From Archegozetes longisetosus (taxonomy: Eukaryota > Arthropoda > Arachnida > Sarcoptiformes > Trhypochthoniidae): DNA of 64,000 nucleotides. The notes under the pieces were generated by a model. That model was not told the DNA's origin. It made no database searches and worked only from the letters and a program-made list of their open reading frames with translations. The number at the start of each line of letters is the position of its first letter. Position 1 is the first letter of the stretch. Position numbers and translations under genes: made by a program. Shown piece after piece: positions 38,601-49,600 of the stretch. The DNA lies in the NCBI GenBank assembly GCA_018873245.2, contig JAEMBT020000006.1:8391855-8455854 (forward strand), given 5' to 3'.

Positions 38601-41600
38601 AGTTTCTCAAAACGATAACTTTGAAATATAAATTATATAATCAAAACTATTCCATCATATTACAAATGACTAAGCTTTTGAGCAAATACATCATTAAAAG
38701 CTATTGTTCAGATTGAAAAGTTCAAACCCTATAAATTGATGATTTTTCATAAATAGTTATTGTTAATAAGTTATTGTTAAGTGATTGGATGCACAAACAA
38801 TGAGATAACGGAGAAAGCTTCTACGCGGAAACAATCTTTCAAACTCCTCAAGATTACAATTAAGATTCCTTCTTATTCTTCTACGACTGATTAATTGCTG
38901 CAGAAAAGCTTACTAGCTAATTCCAAACTCTTTTAGAATCTCAAATGTTTAGCTAAACTTCTCTGCAGAAACTATCGAGATTAATTAACTTAATGTTTCA
39001 GATGGTTATATAATTTGGTGAAAAATTACTTTTGAATACTATTGAATGAACCTTTGAAGGCGAAATAAATATCAGTTTTATACGTAAAGGATTACATAAA
39101 TGATGAATGGAGAAACGTTAGAACTTTCAAACTAGAGTTTAATGACGAAATACTAAAAACTTAAGAGTTGAAGAACGAGGAAAATACACTAATACATATT
39201 TTAAATGAGCAAATGCTTCCGTTTTAGTAAGAGTTAGCACTTAAAGTTTGATTTTAAAAGATTTTTTCGTATCAGAAACAAGAAAGAAGTCAAACGTTAA
39301 AACATTAAGTCCGTAAAACGGCAATTTTCCAGGCAATTTAATTTCAAACTATATATTTGTTACCATATAAGGGTGAAGATAATGTTGAATACTTTATTGG
39401 TCTAACCCCGAGTGGAGTTATTGTATTACGCAATAAATCTAAAGTTGGAAATTATTTCTGGTAAGCTCTCATCAAGCAATTTAGGTATTGCAGATAATTA
39501 TTGAACTTTTCTTCTCTAAATAGGCCACGAATTTTAAAAATGCATAGAAAAGGCAAATATTTCATGTTGAGAGTTGTAGATAAAAATGTAAGTTCAATCA
39601 TATTGAAAATTGAAAAATTTCTGTTTCAACCTTATCAGTTATAATAAGATACCGTTTTGCAATAAATCTTCTAAACTTTCTCATACTTTAATATTCAAAA
39701 TTGGTATAAATTTTATTTTTCTCAATAGCCTTAACAGCGTTTTGCGCTTAACAAATATCAGTAATAATAATATATTTCATAAAAAGTAGTCCTCAAGCCC
39801 TTTAGATTTAATCCTACATCTAGATTTAGATAGATACTTAAAGCATGCCAACTCATTTATTTATTTGTTCACATTTATCATTCTTACGACAAAACGTTTT
39901 TCACATATTTCAATCGATGATAAAAAAGATATAATAATCAAAAATGCATAAATTAGACTAAAATCAAACTATAAAGTATTGAATTATTTCAATTGATAGA
40001 ATGAAGAAAATACATATGGGTTTGAATTGCCGAGCAAGACAGCATGTAAGCAAATATGCAAGTGTTGTACAGAACATCAGAATTTTTTCAGACTAACGCA
40101 GAATACGCTGCACGTCAACAGTAAACCTGGTCTCACACAGAGATTTCGTAACAGTGGGTCCATTAATAAATCAAGCGTAAAAGATAACTATATAGAAAGA
40201 CCCCCTCCAACAGTAGTCAGAGTTCCGAGTAGAAGATATCAACGAAGAATGGGTCAACCTGATGGAGCAGATGGTAATGCTCTGTTTATATTTATTAGCA
40301 ATATATTTTTATTAAGTATTTCTTTTTACTTCCTTTACAGCTGGTTCTTTAGCTAAAGACGAAACATATAAGGAAAATGGTTATATCGAAGTAAAATCAA
40401 GCATTTTCATGCCTAATATTGCACGTCACAATTCAACCCCAGCTTTGTATCAACCAAACTCTCCACTGAAAGACACGCAGTCCTTAATTGGAACTTCTGT
40501 ACCATATCGAAGCACTAATGAGAGGTAAATGCAATTTACAATTAGTTCAAATATTAGTGACACATCAAAATATTTTATAACAAATAGGGGACTCTTTTCC
40601 AACTCAACAAATCCTTCTCCGAGATCCGTGAGAAGCGCTTCTTATATATCAAGCCCTTATGGGATGTCATCAGTCGATTATAACGCAAACAGTTATGGTC
40701 TACACATACGAAGAAACTCTTCGTCAAACGTGTCCAGATCCAGAAATTCTAGACTTTCTGATAATGAGAGTGAAGTCAGCAAATGCTCGCGTTCCTCCAG
40801 ACATTCTCGCCATTCGCAACATCGATGTCGCCATAGAAGGCAGTCGGAAGATAGCGGTACGGAATCTGATTCATCGCGAAAGCGTAGACATAGAAGAAAA
40901 CATAAGTATTGTAATGGAAACAGCGATGCTTATAAGTTAGTTGATTCTGAGGCTCAATGGAAGGATTTGCAGAGAAAACAAGAAGAAATGAATGGTCAAG
41001 TTGATGATCATTTTTCGCGACCGAATGTCGCTCAAAGCGCTGTCGTGCGCCATGTCTCTGGTTATATCAATTCAGGAATGGAAAGCGACACTGAAACACC
41101 ACGTAACTCAACACTCAATAGAGCCAAGAAGAAGCAAAGATCGCGCTCAAAATCACCCGATTCTAATAGAAAAGATCTGATGGCAGCAGAAATGAAAAAA
41201 CATATTGAGTATGAATTAGTGGATCCGTTGACTTTGACTGAAAACGAGAAAAGAGATATCAAATATACTAAAATAGAGTGAGTCGGCATAGATTTTATTG
41301 AAATAAATGTTTAGTGTCTGACCAATGAATTTATTAAAACTAGAACTGAGAGCAGATTATTCAAAATTCGCTATTCACCATCTGCTGGACGACATCGATA
41401 CAAATTGGAGAGTATAGGATTAGAGTGAGTTTGAGTTTGCCACACATTTTGTGCCACATATTAATTTATCTAAATATTTACTGAACAGAAATGATTCTGC
41501 AAAGAACAAACTAAGAAACAAAGAAGACAATCACTTGAAACCAAGTTACGATTCTCGAAACGATCAAAACCATAGTTTATACGATAGTTCACTGGACCGA

Positions 41601-42953
41601 TACAATGGTAATCACAAAAGTCAAGACAGTAATACTAGTGCCTCAAGTAGTCACGTATCAAATTCGAGTAAAGTTGCCGGTTCTGATAGTAGGTACGGGT
41701 CAGCATTTATCTTGCATTGCTATCGATATTTTTTGCATTACTACCAACGTTTAATCTTAAATTCACATTTATTTCTCAAAACTTTCATTAGTGGTCAAGT
41801 TTTCCGTCCGTTGAACAACAATTATAGTCCACTTAATCAGAACTACCAAAACCACTACAATTCATATGATATTTATCGTCCGACAGCTATAAATAGACAC
41901 ACTTCAGAATTTACAGCTAATCCTCGGATCGATGACTATCTGGATAATTTCTACCAAAATAAGAAAAACGAATCTTACGCTTACTCTCATCTGAATGATC
42001 AAAGGTATAAAAAATATAATTAGTTCCTAAATATAGATACAATTAGCACAAGTATATCAGAAACTAAGTTTTTAATTAGATTTTGTTTGATTTAGGAAAA
42101 CAACTAGTTGCTATCTTTCATCTTGTATATAGCCCTAAAACGTTTATATGAGGAATATTACAAATAACAGATGTGAAAAATTGATTATATTTTTACTTTT
42201 GCTCCTTTACAGAATCATTGATGATGTTTCGCATACAACGCATAGCACCACTCCTCGAGTCACATTCCAAACGCCTCCCAGCACTACATACTATTCCTCT
42301 GATGTAAGAATCTATTTGTTCATTTTACTCTATTTTATGCTACATTCTTGTTAATCACTCTTCCCTTTCACTTCTAATGCAATATTCAATGCTTCATTTG
42401 CCGCATAAGGAAAATATCTATTCGTTAATTGTTCTCCAATCAGATGTCGATTAAAAATTGCATCTCTAGATTTGACTAGAGTTTCAATCTTAAATTTATT
42501 AAAATGACTCTTCCGATAACCCTTCCCAATGACTTGTGATGACCCTTTCTGGTGCGGCCAATCAATCGTTTCGAACTTGATCCTGAGAACTATTGCGAGT
42601 GAGCGTGATTCGCAACAATATAAACGCTCAATAGACTAAAGATGAATCTGAGTAGAGAGTTTATTAACTTTTTCAGAACTATACACTACTCATAACTAAT
42701 GTTTATGCTCTTTCGTGCACTAACCCATTACTACAAAAAACTATTCTTATGTGTCTTTAGATATCTACTGTTTTTTCCGATAAATTGCTTTCAGTCAGAA
42801 TATAATCAGATATGACTCAAATTAATCAATTTTCAATTATTTCAGTCGCACAAACGCAACCATAGTTCAGATGCAAATATGAATAAGTTGAATCAGAACG
42901 GAATCAGAGCCAATTATCCACTTCAAGCACACGAAATGAGTACTGAGTTGTGA
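23662..42953 (+). CDS. EPB41L4A: Band 4.1-like protein 4 (EPB41L4A-type FERM protein)
   Basis: Seventeen phased exons: 23662-23751, 28783-28887, 29469-29511, 31965-32043, 37379-37476, 38007-38127, 38409-38496, 39372-39460, 39524-39587, 40000-40273, 40341-40524, 40588-41277, 41344-41424, 41489-41692, 41792-42004, 42213-42303 and 42846-42953, giving about 873 residues. FERM spans ~10-291: lobe F1 (YFGLRYID), F2 ([15 protein letters not shown]...ELGDYD) and F3 ([20 protein letters not shown] to [11 protein letters not shown]). The tail matches vertebrate EPB41L4A rather than other 4.1 proteins: an R/S/H-rich stretch (~470-500), a [16 protein letters not shown] segment and [20 protein letters not shown]. 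Such proteins link membrane proteins to cortical actin and polarity complexes. The last residues, STEL, fit a class I PDZ ligand (inference). Introns 1 and 4 exceed 5 kb, while those after exon 10 are mostly 63-99 bp. Confidence 0.95.
23752..28782 (+). other. First intron of the EPB41L4A gene, 5 kb
   Basis: No further EPB41L4A exon fits between exons 1 and 2, because the joined protein is continuous across the F1 lobe. The minus-strand frame at 25174-25527 is low-complexity and unsupported. A short minus-strand open stretch near 27120-27260 looks faintly protein-like but has stops at both ends. No repeat element with clear ends was seen. Confidence 0.5.
32071..32180 (+). repeat. 11-bp minisatellite, about ten diverged units
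   Basis: Ten consecutive 11-base units, for example AGTTTAGTCTG, AGTTTAGTGTG, AGTTGAATGTG and AGCTGAATGCA, drift gradually from AGTTTAGT- to AG(T/C)TAAATGCA-type. All begin with AG. The array starts 27 bases after the exon 4 splice donor of the EPB41L4A gene, in its 5.3-kb fourth intron. Confidence 0.85.
32181..37378 (+). other. Remainder of EPB41L4A intron 4
   Basis: About 5.2 kb of AT-rich sequence with no supported exon. The frame at 35275-35481 is a chance frame with no family signature. A possible transposon end (GCAGTGCCGTAGTCAG) lies near 34255, without a recognisable partner end. Confidence 0.45.
41693..41791 (+). other. In-frame, stop-free 99-bp intron (possible retained intron)
   Basis: Intron 14 of the EPB41L4A gene is 99 bases long, divisible by three, and has no stop in the coding frame. 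Retention would insert 33 mostly hydrophobic and aromatic residues into the C-terminal tail. Splice signals are canonical: GTACGG at the donor and TTCATTAG at the acceptor. In the next intron, retention would instead stop translation at 42021-42023. Confidence 0.5.
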
Positions 42954-43025
42954 TAACATCCTATTAAATGGAGATTGTTTCAATACTATTATGTAAATAA
43001 TGCAAATGTATTTCATTAAAATATT

Positions 43026-43031
43026 AATAAA
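43026..43031 (+). promoter_or_regulatory. AATAAA poly(A) signal of the EPB41L4A gene
   Basis: A canonical AATAAA lies 73 bases past the stop codon at 42951-42953, in a suitably AT-rich context. Confidence 0.6.
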
Positions 43032-44375
43032 TACAAAGTTTTATTGGTTTAACATTTTCTATTAAGAATAATTGACAAAATGTATCAAAAAATTAAAAAT
43101 TTGTAATCTTGCGTAAATCTTGAAACGAAAGTGAAAACTTATCAATAACTGTTTGTTTTAGCCATTTGTAAAAATAGTTACAATTAATAGAGTACACTGG
43201 AGAAATAGAGTCCTTCATATGATAGAATAATTGATAAGGAATTGAGACTTTCAAATTTTTAACCAATCTTATATGAGATGTTTTATCAAAAGAGACCAAA
43301 GTTGAGTATTACCTAAAAGAGTTTTTATCGTAAAGCATTGAAAAAACAAAGTGCACCATTTTGCTAAAAAGCACATGTCATTACGATAAAACAAAACATG
43401 CAATGTCTTCATACTGTACATCGAGTTAAAGGTTAACCAATCACTCAAATTGAACACAATCAAATTATTGTGATATTAGAAAAAGGTATAGAACTTAGAG
43501 ATGTCGTGCACTTTAACTCTAGACTATAAAACTATTTAAAAATGGGCTCAAAGGTTAAGTCAAACAAGTAATATTAAGGTTTAGCTTTTTTTGAAAATTT
43601 TTTCAATATAAAATCATATAAGAGTAATGCGTGTCACGAAGAGATTAAGTCGTCCACCGGTAACAATGGTAGATCAGAATTTGGAAATTGCACATTGATT
43701 AGTCTTATAAGAATTTGTGGTAATTTTGTTATATTTTTTTCTATCTGAATATTTTTCAAGTATAATATGTCATAATGAAATATAGGAGTGTCATACCCGT
43801 AATTCTCGTTTCATCAAAATTGATAAAGAAAAGGGAAACTTTTTTGATTGACTGAAAGGGAGGACTTTATCTCTCGCCAGTGCATGAGTGGGAGTATGAT
43901 TTGCAACTTCTTATCGATAAGAATCATTCACAAAATAGAGTCAATGACAGAAACAAAGATTAAAACTACTCCAGTTGTAAACTATTTCGAACATAAGTTT
44001 GATAAGAAAATATTGAAGAATAAGTTTGTTATATGAACATTATTTCTTATGATTAAAGTTAGTACTGTATAATTTTGACATTGGTCACTGCAGTTATAGT
44101 ATTTATTAAAACAAATTTTTCAATTATATTCCGCTTGCCCTCACTTTTAGTCTTATGCACTCTATAAACATATTTACTAAGAAATAGAAAGTTCATCAAA
44201 GTCTGGTTTGATATCAACACATAAATATAATCAATTTTTACGAGAAAGCTAAAACTGAAATTATAAAAACTATTAAATGCTCAAAACTTAATGTGTAGAA
44301 AAGACTTAATCGGTAAAATTATGATAAGAAATCTAGTGGAAATTGTATAGAAAATAAGATTACATGCCGGCTAGT

Positions 44376-45008
44376 TCATTTCTCATTTTACCGAATGCCA
44401 TTTCCCCGAATTTAAAAACAGGAGAACCTACCTATTAGTTTTTTTCTTATAGGCAAATATAAATTGTGTATTTTGTGAAATAAAACATTGATTCCATATG
44501 AACAGTAACTTAATTTAGGAGAAATGGGAACCCGATATTTTCGAAGCATTCAAAAATCTTAAAATTTTCTTAGTTTTTAAGTCTATATAGAGATGGATTA
44601 GCTTAAAAACAATATAATCAATAAAATGTCCAAATTTAAGCTAAAATTTTGTAGTATTTTGTTGAAACACTGAATTCCGTCATAACTTAACTTGATTCCT
44701 GGCCACGGCACTGCTTTACAAAGATGAAAATATGTTGCAACTCATTTACAATAGGCTAAGAACGCTGCTAACATTCTCTTAAAATCATATTATTAATTGA
44801 ATCACTGTATATATTGCTAATACTTCAGCATAAAGCAATAGATATTACAGTTTTGTTTGACTTTAATATATTTTGCCTAAGTTACTCGCATAAAATAGTA
44901 GTCACAATTAGGTTTACTTATAGGATAGAAAAAATTTTATAGATAGGTACACCTGTATATAAATTCGGCGAAATGCAGTTCGATCGATTGGGCAAAATGG
45001 AAAATTAC
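44376..45008. mobile_element. Fold-back element, about 630 bp with ~80-bp terminal inverted repeats
   Basis: The left arm (44376-44453) contains CATTTTACCGAATGCCATTT, CCCCGAATTTAAAAACAGG and AACCTACCTATTA. The right arm (about 44925-45008) carries the reverse complement of the same words in reverse order: TATAGATAGGT, CACCTGTATATAAATTCGGC, GAAATGCAGTTCG and GGGCAAAATGG. The TTCGG(C/G)(G/A)AAATG word recurs within each arm, as in fold-back or MITE termini. The core has no transposase frame. Confidence 0.6.
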
Positions 45009-46639
45009 CAAAAGTAATGAGATGATTACTATATTACATAACTTCATATCTATATTGCTCACAATTTTCAGTGCAATTCCAGTATTACCCGGTTTCATAC
45101 GATCAACATTTTTTATGCGTCAATCTAAACATAGCCCATTAACACTTTATTATTTATACATTAACAAATTAACCCTTTATTCATATTCGGACAAGATTTG
45201 GCCACCTTTAACAGTTTTAGACAATTAATTGACAAATTTTTTACTTGAAAGCACAACCGTTTTTAGAATTGAAAATGCACTAACTCTATGTAATCACATT
45301 GGTCTATTTTCATTAATGATATAAATAAAACAAACTTTATAATATTAGTTGCCTATTAATTCCAGGAAACTAAACAGCTTGAAAATGAAATCTTTTTTTC
45401 AAACTAAATCTTAAAATGTTTAGAATGATTTTTGGAGAACTGAATCATTCAGAATTTGTTCTGACAAATTATTAAAATTTGAAAATAGTAATTTGGTTTA
45501 GTTGAAAGTATGATGCAAAGATAGAACATTTTAAACATACATTCAATTGTCATAAAACTAATAAAGGAGCCCTAACTGAGATGTTAAAATGTTTTTATAA
45601 ACGCTATTTGACAATTTGGATTCTCTTCAACCAATGTAATCGAAAGTTGTTTGGATTAAAGTAGATAATTGCAAAACAATTTGACCTGAGGGGTCTGCTG
45701 ATCTTTTCAATATTCAGAATTAACTCAATTTTCTCGCTAACTTAACCTAAACTAATCTTCAGGCTGCTTGTTTCTCAAAGTCACGGCTGTAATAAAAACG
45801 AATAATTAATGTAAAGTAAAAGTATAGTGAGGAAAGACTCGAATGACGCAGGTTAATGATTGTAACTCTGCGCAAACGACATAAAAGGCAACTTTTACGA
45901 CTTATGCTAAGTTTAATTTCTGAATAGAAAAGTTGAGCCTAGATTTTTTGTCATACAAATAGTTTATTGCTTCGGCTCAAATTGGACCAATTCAACGAAG
46001 TAGCTCATATGCCAAACTTTAGTAAAGAACTGAGTACTCAAAACGAAAGTTTGAGATTAGGTTAACCTATGCTGCATTATGTAACAGATCTGTGACATTG
46101 TGGTTTAGCTCCGCAATGAGAATTTAGGAAAATTTATCAGTGAATAACGCATACCACAGGCGACATGCAACAATGTTATTCAAAAATTCCAATAAAGTGT
46201 TTTATCACTAATTATAATTTAGATCAACATGTGCATCACATCAATAGCTAAAATTAAATTTTTTGATCATGCAATATAGGGTTAAGAATTTATCTTGCCA
46301 TGCATCAAACAATAGATAATTGGTGTAATTTAGCATAAGATTAACTATAGTAAAATGAATTTTATCAATGGATACACCTTTGTTCCTCCTCCAATATTTA
46401 TTTTTATAGTTTTTCTTTATATTCTTACTTTTCTTTCACAACAATATATATAATGTTATATTACAGTATAACAATCTTTTATTGCACTCAAACATTCTTC
46501 AATTAACTTCTATAACAACAACTCATTATAAAGCTGCAGAAATTTCATCTAAGTAAACCTTTTGTGTCTTTAGTATGACTAGTGTCTAGTTTCCAACAGT
46601 TGAACTTTCATTTTAAAACAGACTTAAATAAGTTAGAGA

Positions 46640-49600
46640 ATGTCCATCGAAAATAATAGTAACAATCTAAACACATCAACTGTAATACAAATTCCTGTTC
46701 CGAATTCGGCCCCAAGTCCGACTGGAGGAAGACGGTTGAGTATAATTCCTAATTATCTTCGCAGAAAATCTGCCCGAAAAGATTCAGTTTTTGCATCAGA
46801 ATCGACCACAACATTGTACCCTTTCCCTGTTGAAGACAAGCTGCCCCATATCTTCAACTACAAAAATTCAATCTCACCAACAGTCGAAGGAAGACTCCAG
46901 TTCGGATGGATTAATGGAGTTTATGTGAGTCCTTATTGTCAATTTTTTACTCATGCATTAGTTTTTCATAACGGAAGATTAAGAGAATTCCTCTGACAGC
47001 TTTCAATGTTATCAAAGAGTAGTTAAGAAGTATTAGGTCAAGATCTAAAGAACTACATGTATGAAATCGACTGAAAACATGCTTCCTTCTAAGCTAAAAT
47101 ATCTGAAAACTAATAAGAAATCCTCAAACAATAAGTAATTGTGAGCTAAAAATTTTATTTGGTTGTAAATACAAATAGATTCAGTTATAAAATCAAAGTA
47201 TTTCAGACTGAATTGTTTTACTTTAGAAGTATTGAGACGATGAATAAAAGATTGAGCTCAATCTTTTATTCAAAATTTTACGTTAATTGGCTGATCATTT
47301 TTATATCCGATGTTGTTTAACCATAGTGATTCGTGTAAAGTGAAAACTTCAACGTATTTAACACGTTCGTGTCCTACAAACATTTTATGTGCGTTTTAGT
47401 TATAAAAAATAATATAGCTATCAACTACAATAAATAATCAAAACAGCCGATAAAAGCACTATTTGTTCGTAAATATCTTCTCAGTTTTTTTCCAAAACAA
47501 CTACTCATTGGATCTGTCATTATATGATGTTTGAACTTAATATAAAATTTAAAATGATCGAACTAATATTAATAAATTGCTAATGTTATGTGTAGGTACG
47601 AACTGTGCTCAACATATGGGGTGTTATGCTATTCCTCAGGTACTATTGAACTAATCAATGTAATTTGAATTTGATCTCAAAACTAAATCTTTCCATTCGT
47701 TATTTGTATTTCAGGATGGGTTGGATGACAGGTAAGCAAGAATTAAATAAAACAGAAAATGATTTTTATCTTTTTCTAAAAATCCAAAGATCTATTGAAT
47801 AGTTGGTTAAAGCTTATGCGAAATTTGGGTATAAGGGGGTCATGCTACCGCAACTATATCCTCCCATATCTAGCGGCATTCCTCTTGTATAACTTAATCG
47901 AAATTAGTTGTACTGGTAGTATGTGTAGTTAAATTAGGTTAAATGAGAAGAATAGCACGCGTAGCACAAACTATGCACATTTTTCTGGCAAACAAATCAA
48001 CCATCAACTGAGCTTTAACCAAATAATTAAGATATTAATCATACCTATTCAATTTTATTTGATTTTTATAGCAATCATAATTGTTTTAAGAAATCATTTT
48101 AATGCTTTTTATTTTATGACACCATTCATAATTAAGGACACGCTGGCATCGGTACGTAAAGAAAGATATAGAAAATTATGTTTTATCATTAATTATGAGC
48201 ATAAAATTGTGAAACTTATAGCATGATTAGATAAGATGAGAAACGTTCAATAATTTACATATTAACCAATATTTGTATTCTAGTTTATACTAGTATACAG
48301 GATCTTATTTAACATTATTCAAAGAGTCTACAGCCATAACTACAAACAATGTAAACACGACATTTTTTCCCAAAAATACTTTAATCAAAACAGAATGTAT
48401 TGGCCAAAGTAAATTTTCATTTTGGCTATCAGTTGCATTAAGTATAGCTTTTCTATATTCATAAGTTATAATTTAAACGAACTGATATCATTTTGTGAAG
48501 TGATAGCAGAACATAAGTTGCATGATCGATTCATATTTTCATACAGCTAAGTTCATAAGAATAGCAAATGAGTTTATTTCGAGCATATCACTTGATATCT
48601 GTCTTTTCGATGTGATAGTCAACTGAACATACATCGAGTTATTCAATTGAATCATTTTTAATCATGAGAATATTATTTGAATTATTTGAACACATTAGCA
48701 AATGTTTGCCGTGATTTTTAAAATAAGTTTTTAGTCTAATATAGAAGCTATTAATAAGATTTGACTATAACTATGAATAACGGAAAACAAATTTATATAA
48801 ATGATGCTGAAAACCAATTTAAATTGTAATTAATATTGTAGTTGAATTTGTAAGCACTTTACCATTAGTATAAAGTTATATTTCCACAACTAAAAACGAT
48901 TGAACTGAATAACTTAGTGGAGAGGTATTTGATTTTAAGTCATTTCTTTAAGGGAGAGGTTGATTTTTTACAGAAGATTTAGAACATCTCGTAGTAATCG
49001 CTGCAGATATGATATTGTAGGTACTGTACTGTAGATACTCAGAATAATGTGATGCAAGATCTCTGCATGAAAACTTCGATTCGTTATTAGAGTCAAAAGA
49101 ATATTGTAATTCCACACTTTCATATCTATGACTAAGTCATTATATCTTAGATCAGTATTTGACAGGAGCACTTAATTTTTGAGCAATTACAAATCAGAGC
49201 ATTATAGAATTCAATTTTTCGTGAATTGTCCGCAAAATTACCTTAATCATTAATAGAATTTTAATTTTGAATTTTCAGTAATTGCTTTGTGTATAGTCTT
49301 GGTTTCAACATTGGTTACTCTTTTCACAACGCTATCCATGTCTGCGATCTGTACGGTACGTTTACTTTCATATTTAGTTGCCTGTATTTAATTATTATTT
49401 TTCTTTTTCTTCATAGAATGGAGAAGTAGGCACTGGTAACTAAACAATTATACAATATTTAATAGTTACACTATAGCCCATTTATAGTGAACAGCTATAA
49501 ATCGGCTACTAGTATATACAAAAGCATTCACTAAAGCGGGTTCACTACAAATGGGCTCACTATAATCGGGTTAGAGTGTATTATTTGAATGCTGTCTACT

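Larger units (their letters stand above)
42954..46639. other. Intergenic region between the EPB41L4A and SLC12 genes
   Basis: No exon seen. Frames at 43093-43463 minus, 43848-44036 plus and 45022-45228 plus lack features of real proteins. It contains the EPB41L4A poly(A) signal at 43026-43031 and a fold-back element at 44376-45008. The SLC12 start lies 35 bases after a TTTTAAAACAG that could be the acceptor of a 5' untranslated exon. Confidence 0.5.

Noticed and set aside
40659..41289. Overlapping frames inside EPB41L4A exon 12 (40659-40940, 40992-41180, 41062-41289 minus)
   Set aside because: Shadows of the R/S-rich coding exon, whose own frame matches the family.
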